From assembly GCA_016720635.1 (NCBI GenBank), contig JADKKF010000023.1:1-6922 (forward strand): a stretch of DNA of 6,922 bases, read 5' to 3'. Source of the stretch: Saprospiraceae bacterium. GTDB taxonomy: Bacteria > Bacteroidota > Bacteroidia > Chitinophagales > Saprospiraceae. The notes below the pieces were generated by a model that worked only from the letters and a program-made list of their open reading frames with translations, ran no database searches and had not been told where the DNA came from. The position numbers were made by a program, and so were the translations under genes. How positions within the stretch are numbered: the stretch's first letter is position 1; the number at the start of each line of letters is the position of its first letter. This document shows, one piece after another, positions 1 to 6,190 of this stretch.

Positions 1-824
1 ATTTTAGCGATCTTGATTTCTTCAATGATATCTCTCACGGTATGTGCTTCACTTACCACAGCCGCTGTACACGTCATGTCTCCTACCGTTCTGTATCTCA
101 CCTTTCCTTCCCGGATATGGTCAGAATCATCCAGATTCAAGTATTCAGAATAAGCCATCAATTGCCCATTTTCCGTCTGCACCACTTGTCTGTTATGCGT
201 AAAATAAATGTTTGGCAGTTCTATTTTTTCTCTCTCTATATAATTCCAGATATCCAGCTCTGTCCAGTTGGAAATAGGAAAAGCCCGCACATTTTCACCT
301 TTATTTATTCTACCATTGTAGATATCCCATATTTCAGGTCTTTGTTTCTTAGGATTCCATTGACCAAAGTCGTCCTGTACAGAAAATATCCTTTCTTTTG
401 CTCTGGCCTTTTCTTCATCCCGTCTTGCACCACCGATGCAGACGTCAAATTCGAATTCTTCGATTGTGTCCAGCAAAGTATAGGTTTGAAGCGCATTTCG
501 GCTCGGATATTTCCCGGAAGCATCAGCCAGTTTACGCTTTTTGATGGTATCTTCTACTTTTCTTACGATCAATTTTTCGTCTATTTTTTTCACCAATTGA
601 TCTCTGAAGTCCAATGCTTCCGGAAAATTGTGTCCGGTATCTATGTGTACCAAAGGAAATGGAAATTTACCTGGCATAAAGGCTTTTTGTGCCAGATGAA
701 CCAAACAAATGCTGTCCTTGCCTCCGCTGAATAAAAGTGCTGGGCGCTCAAACTGACCCGCCACTTCCAGTATGATGTGGATGGCTTCTGCTTCCAGTTG
801 GTCTAAATAATCTTTTGTTTCCAT
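1..824 (-). CDS. cysD: Sulfate adenylyltransferase subunit 2 (CysD), partial, C-terminus off the left edge
   Basis: This is the catalytic subunit of ATP sulfurylase, which with the GTPase CysN makes adenosine 5'-phosphosulfate (APS) from sulfate and ATP in the cytoplasm. The frame is open for 274 codons from the ATG at 824 to the edge, with no frameshift. The PP-loop nucleotide-binding motif SGGKDS lies at residues 33-38, HIDTGHNFPE at 60-69, GGARRDEEKARAKERIFS at 131-148, and RYRTVGDMTC at 243-252. All are typical of CysD in the PAPS-reductase/ATP-sulfurylase superfamily. The family is usually about 300 residues, so about 25-30 are missing. It is the last complete-looking start in the run of minus-strand genes and sits 95 bases after cysH, the only real spacer here, so it may also have its own promoter. 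By family habit cysN should follow beyond the left edge; that is inference. Its clean frame contrasts with most neighbours. Confidence 0.96.
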   Translation of the reverse strand, partial: METKDYLDQLEAEAIHIILEVAGQFERPALLFSGGKDSICLVHLAQKAFMPGKFPFPLVHIDTGHNFPEALDFRDQLVKKIDEKLIVRKVEDTIKKRKLADASGKYPSRNALQTYTLLDTIEEFEFDVCIGGARRDEEKARAKERIFSVQDDFGQWNPKKQRPEIWDIYNGRINKGENVRAFPISNWTELDIWNYIEREKIELPNIYFTHNRQVVQTENGQLMAYSEYLNLDDSDHIREGKVRYRTVGDMTCTAAVVSEAHTVRDIIEEIKIAK

Positions 825-919
825 GATAATTGATAAAGTTTAAGGTTTAAAGGGAACGTTTAAAGTTTGACTCAGATTTTCAATTTAATTTGTCATTCTT
901 AATTGTCATTTCAAATTTG
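825..919. other. cysH-cysD spacer, the only sizeable intergenic gap
   Basis: This 95-base A+T-rich gap separates the cysH stop from the cysD start. It holds two kinds of short degenerate direct repeat, listed separately, and no convincing hairpin terminator. I could not find a clear Bacteroidota-type promoter (TTTG ... TAnnTTTG) on the minus strand, so whether cysD has its own promoter cannot be decided by eye. Confidence 0.6.
838..870. repeat. Degenerate 7-bp tandem repeat (GTTTAA family)
   Basis: On the plus strand GTTTAA occurs at 838-843, 845-850 and 858-863, with a variant GTTTGA at 865-870, giving a spacing of 7, 13 and 7 bases. It reads as a heptamer array with one diverged unit in the middle, just upstream of the cysD start. 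I recall similar GTTTAAGG-like arrays from Bacteroidota intergenic regions, but no function can be assigned from this copy. Confidence 0.55.
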
Positions 920-924
920 TCATT
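890..924. repeat. Three TTGTCATT direct repeats at the end of cysH
   Basis: TTGTCATT occurs on the plus strand at 890-897, 903-910 and 917-924, so starts are 13 and 14 bases apart, separated by A/T-rich linkers. On the coding strand it is AATGACAA. The right-hand copy overlaps the cysH stop codon (920-922). The helical-turn-plus spacing could suit a DNA-binding protein, but the repeat could equally be neutral intergenic sequence. Confidence 0.6.
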
Positions 925-1606
925 TTACTGTATGCAGACCACATTCTTTTTGGATGTATCTTCCCACCACCATCTTCCGGCCCTGAAATCTTCTCCTTCC
1001 TTTACGGCACGGGTGCAAGGCTGGCAACCTATGCTGATAAAGCCTTTTTCTGCAAGCCATTATAAGGAACATTATTTGCTTTTAATATATGTCCAAACCT
1101 CATCGTTTGACCAATGTAGCAATGGATGAATCTTTGTGATATTATTGGCTGCATCCCATTCGATTTTTTGCATTTCTGTTCTGTTTTGCGAATGTTCAGA
1201 CCTGATACCTGTGATCCAGATGGTCTTACCTTTCAGAGCTCTTTTTAGTGGTTTTACTTTTCTTATTTCGCAACATTGTTGGCGATTTTCGACTGAATCA
1301 TAAAAGCTATACGCCCCTTTTTCTGACATCAACCTTTCTACTTCGTTTGCATCCGGAAAATATACTTTTATAGATCTTTTTGGTCTTGTCCAAAGTCTTT
1401 TGAAAAGTATAATATGTCTTCGGAAACATCTTCCGGTATCCAATGTAAAATGTCAATATCAAGATCATTACGGAAAATAATATCCGTGATCACCTGACTT
1501 CTGCACTCAAACTGGTTGAAAGTCAGTTTTTCATTATTTGAGTTTTGACACTCTGATAGTAATTCCAGTGGGTCTTTAATTTTACTAAAGCTTGAAATCT
1601 CTGCAT
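920..1606 (-). CDS. cysH: APS reductase, [4Fe-4S] type (CysH), reading frame broken at about nine places
   Basis: CysH reduces APS to sulfite and AMP with thiol donors. The protein is recovered by joining minus-strand frames. The pieces, in order, are EISSFSKIKDPLELLSE, QVITDIIFRNDLDIDI, LDTGR, YFPDANEVERLM, ENRQQCCEIRKVKPLKRAL, TGIRSEHSQNRTEMQ, NVPYNGLQ, GFISIGCQPCTRAVKEG, GRWWWEDTS and ECGLHTVK. The CC ... CxxC cysteines (QQCCEIR and GCQPC) are the [4Fe-4S] ligands of APS-type reductases, and ECGLH carries the catalytic cysteine, so APS rather than PAPS is the likely substrate. Breaks lie near 1600, 1520, 1498, 1449, 1430, 1368, 1074, 1046 and 949, mostly single bases. The longest unbroken stretch is 1072-1368. 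The ATG at 1604-1606 is the best start; the frame shifts just after it. The span equals about 229 residues, normal for the family. It follows the ferredoxin with almost no gap. Confidence 0.93.
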
Positions 1607-1612
1607 GGCCCT

Positions 1613-1926
1613 TTAGTTTTGATGATTTCTATGGTCAGTTTTCGAATATTTTCATCCAGCTTTACCTGGCATCCCAGTCTGGAGTTTTAATATATCACCG
1701 GCAATGTCTCCAGCATATCGAGTTCATCATTTGAAGCCTCAGCCAAACAAGGCTTTGCACTGGCTATTTTGATATGACATGTAGCACACAGTGCCATACC
1801 GCCACACGTACCTTCGATAGATTCATATTCTTCTCCTTTCAATAGTTCCATCAGATTGAGTCCCATATCATTGGGAACTTCAAGCGTCTGAGTCTCTCCG
1901 GATTTTATTATATTTACTTCAATCAT
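1613..1926 (-). CDS. Adrenodoxin-type [2Fe-2S] ferredoxin with an in-frame TAA before its last cysteine
   Basis: This small electron carrier probably passes electrons from the adjacent ferredoxin-NADP+ reductase to the siroheme sulfite reductase. It starts at the ATG at 1926. Residues 41-50 read CGGMALCATC, the C-x5-C-x2-C cluster motif, and the downstream stretch ELDMLETLPVIY is typical. An in-frame TAA at 1687-1689 ends the reading at residue 79, but the same frame continues with NSRLGCQVKLDENIRKLTIE. This supplies the fourth cluster cysteine 36 positions after the third and the usual C-terminal strand. The annotated end uses a TAA at 1613-1615 reached by a one-base shift, giving about 104 residues, normal for the family; without the shift it would run into cysH. 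It sits 14 bases after the reductase stop. The TAA is most simply a base error for a sense codon. Confidence 0.92.
1687..1689 (-). other. In-frame TAA inside the ferredoxin
   Basis: The codon after Tyr79 of the ferredoxin is TAA, followed in the same phase by the conserved SRLGCQ stretch with the fourth [2Fe-2S] ligand. No phase change is needed here, so this is a base substitution or a balanced pair of indels, unlike most breaks in the window. Confidence 0.85.
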
Positions 1927-1940
1927 CTTAAAGGTAAAAT

Positions 1941-2960
1941 TTAAAAGCTGTTGATGCCATTGACGGTTGTATATTTCATAGTATATTTTACTCCGGGATT
2001 GATATACTGATATCCACTATGGCTCATAAGTGATGCTTCGTGAAATCCGCATAATATGAGTTTGAGTTTATTTTTTGTAAGTATTGATATCACCAATCGC
2101 CCAAACACCTGAAATAATGGTGGAGTAATCATCGGTATTTACTTCAATAGCATTTTTGGATATATTTAATCCCCAGTTTTCAAGTGGGCCCAGCTTAGGA
2201 CTCAGACCAAACAATGGTACTAAATAATCTGTATCTACCAGTATTTCTTCACAGCTTTTGGTATTAATGAGAGAGACACTATTCAGTTTTCCATTGCCCG
2301 TGACACTCGTAAGATTAGTATTTAAATGCAGATTGATCTTCCCTGATCAGCCAATTGGAGTACTTTATCTACACTATCCGGTGCACCCCGAAACGATTCT
2401 CAGCGATGCACTAGTGTCAACTCTGAACACACCTCACTCAGAAAAATCGCCCAGTCCAACGCACTGTCGCCCCCACCGGCTATAACCAGTTTTTTGTCCC
2501 TGTATTGCTCAGGATCCAGTATCATATAATTGACACCTTTGCCATTTTCAAACTTTGTAAGACCTTCCACTTCCGGTTTTCTGGGTTCAAAGCAACCCAA
2601 TCCACCTGCTATTACCACTGCCTTAGCTTCTACATTAGTACCTAGATTTGTGACCAATTGAAAATCTCTTTCGTCTCTTTTTTCAAGGGTTTCTATACGT
2701 TCGCCAAAGGTATATCCAGGATTAAAAGGTTCGGCTTGTTTGACCAGGTTGTCTACCAATTCCTGCGCCAATACAGAGGGATATCCAGGGATGTCGTAAA
2801 TGGGTTTTTTAGGATATATCTCCGACAATTGCCCACCTGCCTGAGGTAAATAATCAATCAGATGACATCTCATTTTGAGCAGTCCTGCTTCGAATACCGC
2901 AAATAATCCTACGGGTCCAGCGCCAATTATGGCTATATCAGTTTGTATTGTGTTTGCCAT
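1941..2960 (-). CDS. Ferredoxin-NADP+ reductase, thioredoxin-reductase-like type, with one in-frame stop and two frameshifts
   Basis: This FAD enzyme exchanges electrons between NADPH and ferredoxin. The ATG at 2960 is three bases after the preceding gene's stop. Residues 13-18 are GAGPVG (FAD-binding GxGxxG) and residues 161-167 AGGGDSA (NADP-binding). No CxxC dithiol is present near the second nucleotide motif, so it is a reductase of the YumC/type-2 FNR group and not a thioredoxin reductase. After LTLVHR (residue 186) an in-frame TGA at 2400-2402 interrupts, then ESFRGAPDSVDKVLQLAD continues in phase. A one-base loss near 2341 precedes KINLHLNTNLTSVTGNGKL, and one extra A near 2071-2076 precedes LKLILCGFHEASLMSH. 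The end YTTVNGINSF and its TAA (1941-1943) give about 340 residues, the family's usual size. Its place next to the ferredoxin and upstream sulfite reductase suggests it drives sulfite reduction. Confidence 0.94.
2400..2402 (-). other. In-frame TGA inside the ferredoxin-NADP+ reductase
   Basis: TGA stands where the family has a basic residue (HR-R-ESFRGAPDS); the phase is the same on both sides. A single-base change from AGA or CGA would explain it. It cuts the protein at residue 186 of about 340 if real. Confidence 0.85.
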
Positions 2961-2963
2961 ATG

Positions 2964-3828
2964 CTAAAATAATATTCGTTTTAAACTTAAAATAATGACT
3001 ATGATGCCCACAGTAATCATTATGGCTTTGGTAGGTAATTTGTTAGTCAAAAAAGCTCCAAGTGGTGCTGCTGCAACGCCACCTATTATTAGCCCAAAAT
3101 CACATTCCAATAGCTTGTTCCTACCATGGTGAAAAGTTAATGAACTGGCTAACGCAACAAAAAACTCCGCCGTATTTACTGAACCAATGGTGAATCTTGG
3201 TGCCTTACCTTGAGCCATCAATGTAGATGATACTATTGGACCCCAGCCGCCGCCACCTATAGAATCCAAAAATCCACCAGAAAATGCTAAAGGAAATATT
3301 TTGGTCAACTTCTGTCTGATGGCATCTTTTTTTAATGCTTTGAAAATAATAATAAAGCCTAAAATCAATGTGTAAAAGGAGACCACTGGCTTTATAAAAT
3401 GGTTATATTCCTGAAGAGAGATAAAACGTAAGCTCCCATTATGGCTCCCAAAACTCCTGGAATCAAGAGACTTCTGAAAAGTTTTTCTCTACATTCCTAA
3501 ATTTCAGGTGGCTTAGACCAGATACGCCACTCGTCACTACTTCTGAAGCATGTACACTGGATGTAGCGGCCACAGGTGATCAAACCAAATGTCAATAATA
3601 CTGATGTTGCCGTAATCCCATAAGCCATTCCCAAAGCTCCATCTATCAGCTGAGCTAAAAACCTGCCAGGATAAAAATCAAGATGGTTTTATCCAAAGAA
3701 AATACAAATGTTTGCCATAACCCAACAAAATGGTCCAGTGAGTAATAATTTCCAATAAATAGCCAATAATTAACAATGCGGAAATGATAAACCAACAATA
3801 CACTGCAAAATTTTATTTTTCAGTGCAT
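2964..3828 (-). CDS. TauE/SafE-family membrane protein (putative sulfur-anion exporter), frame broken in its N-terminal half
   Basis: TauE/SafE proteins are multi-span inner-membrane carriers proposed to export sulfite or sulfoacetate-type anions. Two repeat halves are visible: the first has ILAGFLAQLIDGALGMAYG followed by SPVAATSSVHASEVVTSGVS; the second, in one open frame, has GGFLDSIGGGGWGPIVSS followed by FTIGSVNTAEFFVALASS. Hydrophobic helices surround both, including LLIPGVLGAIMGAYVL and the last, IMITVGIIVIILSL. Breaks lie near 3758, 3660, 3580, 3483 and 3420, and an insertion/loss pair swaps the frame between about 3128 and 3078 (true reading TMVGTSYWNVILG). The start is uncertain. 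The ATG at 3826-3828, in a TGATG overlap with the upstream gene, would give roughly MxxLKNKILQCIVGLSF followed by SALLIIGYLF, a good first helix, but needs indels. Its stop at 2964 is three bases before the reductase start. Confidence 0.9.
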
Positions 3829-4429
3829 CACTTTTAAAATCCTTTTCAGACAGGGTTGAAGTTATCCTGTTTAAAGATTTAACTTTCTCAGTAAAATCTC
3901 CTTTCAGGTAGGTCCTTATTCTTGTGAGATTATCTAAGGTTTCATCAATTTCAATCGGAAATGATTCATTCAAAACCTCCTTTACTCTTTTTGCTACAGT
4001 TGGCGATTTGCCGTTTGTGGAAATGGCAATTTTCAAATTTCCTTTGTGAACAACTGATCCTAAATAAAAATCGCATAACGATGGTTTGTAAGCGGCATTA
4101 CCCAATAACCCAAATTCTTTGGCACCCTCTCTGATTTTTTCACTTAAGGTCACGTCACCAACGGCAGATATAACTAAATCAGCAGTTTCAAGGTCTGTAC
4201 TGTCATAAGTTTTTTGCTTTAAGGTTATTTTGCTATGAACTTCTGCTTTTTCCAGAATCTCGGCTACAAAATCTTTAGCAACTAAAGTCACATTTGCAGC
4301 AGGACTATTGCTCAAAACTGCATTGAGTTTTTCCAAGCCTATCGGACCTCCACCTACAATGAGCAAGTGAAGGTCTTCCAGTTTTAGGAATATAGGAAAA
4401 AGGTGATTATGGTTGCTACTTGATATCAT
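3770..4429 (-). CDS. Precorrin-2 dehydrogenase / sirohydrochlorin ferrochelatase (CysG N-terminal / Met8p type)
   Basis: This enzyme oxidises precorrin-2 with NAD+ and inserts iron to give siroheme, the sulfite reductase cofactor. It is open in one frame from the ATG at 4429, six bases after the peroxiredoxin stop. The NAD-binding loop GGGPIG is at residues 26-31, and CDFYLGSVVHKGNLKIAIST continues into NGKSPTVAKR over residues 119-148, strongly typical of the single-domain version. The methyltransferase half is a separate gene upstream. One residue stands out: in NAAYKPSLCDF (111-121) a Tyr sits at 114, where relatives have the Asp equivalent to catalytic Asp104 of CysG/Asp141 of Met8p. The last about 20 residues (KNKILQCIVGLSFPHC) are hydrophobic and unlike the family; they probably belong to the next gene through a frameshift near 3828, so the true end is likely close to residue 200. 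Confidence 0.93.
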   Translation of the reverse strand: MISSSNHNHLFPIFLKLEDLHLLIVGGGPIGLEKLNAVLSNSPAANVTLVAKDFVAEILEKAEVHSKITLKQKTYDSTDLETADLVISAVGDVTLSEKIREGAKEFGLLGNAAYKPSLCDFYLGSVVHKGNLKIAISTNGKSPTVAKRVKEVLNESFPIEIDETLDNLTRIRTYLKGDFTEKVKSLNRITSTLSEKDFKSDALKNKILQCIVGLSFPHC

Positions 4430-4435
4430 AGTGGA

Positions 4436-5066
4436 TTATCTGTTGGGTTGAGGTGTTGTCCTTAAATAAGGTTTCACACGCGTATACCCTTTGGGAAATT
4501 TATCAGCTATATCTTCGTCTTTGACAGCAGGTATGATGATGACATCATCTCCATCTTTCCAGTTGGCAGGAGTCGCAACGCTGTAATTGGCCGTGAGTTG
4601 TAATGAATCTACGCTCTAAGAATTTCATTAAAATTTCTACCCGTAGATCCCGGATAGGACAATGACATTTTAATTTTTATCAGCCCCATGATGAATACTG
4701 ACCTTACAGTAAATTTTTCGGATGCATTAGGATGAATCATCCGCAAAGATTGGCGACCTCAAAATTTGGGTCAAGCAATCAGTGGAAAAGGTCAGTTCAG
4801 TATTTTGGGTTTCATTGATATCTTTGATCCATTCAAAATGAGAAGCTAAAGGATCTACACTCAAAGCTATTGTTTTTACATTTCTTGATGCAAATTCGCT
4901 TTGAAGTTTGACAGAACCTAACTCAGTTGTACATACAGGTGTATAATCTGCCGGATGTGAAAATAATACGCCCCAACTACTTCCCCAAATAGTCATAAAA
5001 GTCAATATTCACGACAGTAGTTTCTGCCTGAAAATTTGGAACAGAATCTCCTAATTGTAATGCCAT
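4436..5066 (-). CDS. 1-Cys peroxiredoxin, Prx6 type, frame broken at several places
   Basis: It reduces peroxides in the cytoplasm through one peroxidatic cysteine. From the ATG at 5066 it reads MALQLGDSVPNFQAETT, then SSWGVLFSHPADYTPVCTTE with the PxxxTxxC active site (Cys at about residue 45 of the joined protein). Next come LQSEFASRNVKTIALSVDP, FEWIKDINETQNTELTF, PNFEVANL, GMIHPNASEKFTVRSVF, SLSYPGSTGRNFNEILRA, SVATPANWKDGDDVIIIPAV and FPKGYTRVKPYLR. The C-terminal arm with PANWKDGDDVI separates Prx6 from AhpC. Breaks lie near 4983, 4786, 4772, 4740, 4680 and 4612. The span fits about 210 residues, the family's normal length. It sits between two siroheme-synthesis genes, 28 bases after the methyltransferase and 6 before the ferrochelatase, so co-transcription is very likely. 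A role in protecting Fe-S or thiol steps is inference. Confidence 0.95.
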
Positions 5067-5094
5067 GATTTGATATGTTTTTTGATTAAAAAAA
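5067..5094. other. Short A/T-rich gap between methyltransferase and peroxiredoxin
   Basis: About 28 bases, almost all A and T with long runs of A/T, lie between the probable methyltransferase stop (5095-5097) and the peroxiredoxin ATG. It is too short and too simple to call a promoter or terminator. It is a likely place for run-length error: as written, the methyltransferase frame has no stop here. Confidence 0.4.
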
Positions 5095-5847
5095 TTAATT
5101 TTGGTATATATTGCTCAAACGCTAATTGTGCCTCTTTATACAATGACACAATTTACCTATGATGATGATAGGGTGATTTTACTTTATTTCTATTACATTC
5201 TAACGATATTTTCTAATGTACCAGTCACTACTTTTTTGGGTGGGCAGTGTACATCCTGGATGACTGCGATAGGCAAATCTAATGAATGGTACTCACCAAA
5301 GTTGGACTATCTCCGCTAATTTGTTTAAACCCATTAAAATGACTGCGGTAGCTTTGGTTTGAGCAGCTTGATAAATATCATTGGCTAAATCACCATTCTG
5401 GATTTGGTAGCTGCCAGAACCCAAAAACTTTCACTCAATCCCCCGTGGAGTTACTGGAATACCTACGTTACCTGGTACACCGATGGAACTTGAAATACCC
5501 GGAATAATGGGACTTCAATACCTGCATCTCTCACATATTGCATCTCTTCTCCTCCACGTCCGAACACAAATGGATCTCCACCTTTAGCCTGACGACATGT
5601 CCAAAAAGTAAAGCATATTTTACCAAAGTTCATTGATTTCTTCTTGTTTGTACGCATGTTGGGACGATCTTTTCCCCCATAAATCAATTCTGTTTTGGTA
5701 TTTGCCAATGCCAAATTCAGTCACCCACCAAAGCATCATAAAGGATCACATCTGCATTTTTAATGGCTTTGATGGCTTTTTACAGTCAATAAATCAGGAT
5801 CTCCAGGCCTGCTCCTCATTATGCTAATTTGGTTGTTGATTATACAT
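5095..5847 (-). CDS. cobA: Uroporphyrinogen-III C-methyltransferase (SUMT), heavily frameshifted
   Basis: SUMT uses two S-adenosylmethionines to turn uroporphyrinogen III into precorrin-2, the first step to siroheme. The joined minus-strand frames give GAGPGDPDLLTVKAIKAI (N-terminal SAM-binding loop; an A/G slip makes the raw reading RSRPGDPDLLT), ADVILYDALVG, ALANTKTELIY, KGGDPFVFGRGGEEMQYVRD, GISSSIGVPGNVGIPVT, GLSESFWVLAATK, AVILMGLNKLAEIVQL, DLPIAVIQDVHCPPKKVV, TGTLENIVRM and LYKEAQLAFEQYIP. These cover the whole enzyme in order with at least ten indels, so no frame is open for more than about 80 codons. The start ATG at 5845-5847 overlaps the sulfite reductase stop (5840-5842) by eight bases, suggesting translational coupling. 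The end uses a TAA at 5095-5097 reached by a one-base shift in an A run. The span fits about 250 residues, normal for single-domain SUMT. Confidence 0.93.
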
Positions 5848-6190
5848 TTGCTAATTGATTTAAATTGTTCCTGAATACTTTTGCTGCTGAGTAAAAATCA
5901 TTTGACTGTTTCATATAGGTGGTTGCAAAAGATTTTTCTGGTATTTGTTGGTTTATCTGCAAAACCGTTTCTTTAAAAGTTGTTTCAAAGTTTGAAAGTT
6001 CATTTCCAAAATGTTCATTAAAATCATTGATGATACCATGTTGAGTATTTGTTTTAATGTCTTTAATTAGAGCAATGTTTTTGCAGTGTTTACAAAAGGC
6101 TATAACTGTAATAAATGGAATCTGCACACCGATTTTCATCCAATGCCATCTTGGCATTATCCATTTTTTCTTCAGATTCTAAAAAATAAT
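5840..6190 (-). other. HEPN-like C-terminal domain of the sulfite reductase
   Basis: Downstream of the catalytic core's GVGECA the joined frame reads ESEEKMDNAKMALDENRCAD, SIYYSYSAFVNTAKTLL, IKDIKTNTQHGIINDFNEHF, then two helices ending AAKVFRNNLNQLANV. The spacing of a RxAD-x-YYSYxAF helix and a TxTQHGIIxxFxxHF helix strongly resembles HEPN proteins. The R-x4-6-H nuclease signature is not present at that histidine (preceded by KTNTQ), so an RNase role is unlikely. This is a recognition by pattern; function in the reductase is unknown to me. Confidence 0.7.

Noticed and set aside
42..734. A 230-codon open frame on the plus strand
   Set aside because: It is exactly antisense to cysD, whose minus-strand frame has clear catalytic motifs over the same bases. 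The plus-strand product shows no recognisable domain.
825..919. A Bacteroidota-type promoter for cysD in the spacer
   Set aside because: The nearest match to TAnnTTTG is on the plus strand near 861-869 with the wrong spacing; nothing convincing is on the coding strand.
890..1129. Plus-strand open frame of 79 codons over the cysH end
   Set aside because: It is antisense to the conserved GFISIGCQPCTRAV and GRWWWEDTS parts of CysH and has no family features.
1687..2402. Stop-codon readthrough or a recoded genetic code, from the in-frame TAA and TGA
   Set aside because: The two stops are different codons, stand at positions expecting different residues, and lie among many plain indels. Other genes here end normally at TAA or TGA (cysH stop TGA, several TAA), so recoding is not needed.
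4735..4750. A second cysteine (reading NLCG) in the peroxiredoxin, which could suggest a 2-Cys mechanism
   Set aside because: It lies at a frame break where relatives have NLYG; the TGC is probably a product of the indel.
5101..5319. Plus-strand open frame of 72 codons
   Set aside because: It is antisense to the SUMT C-terminus, whose pieces can be read on the minus strand.
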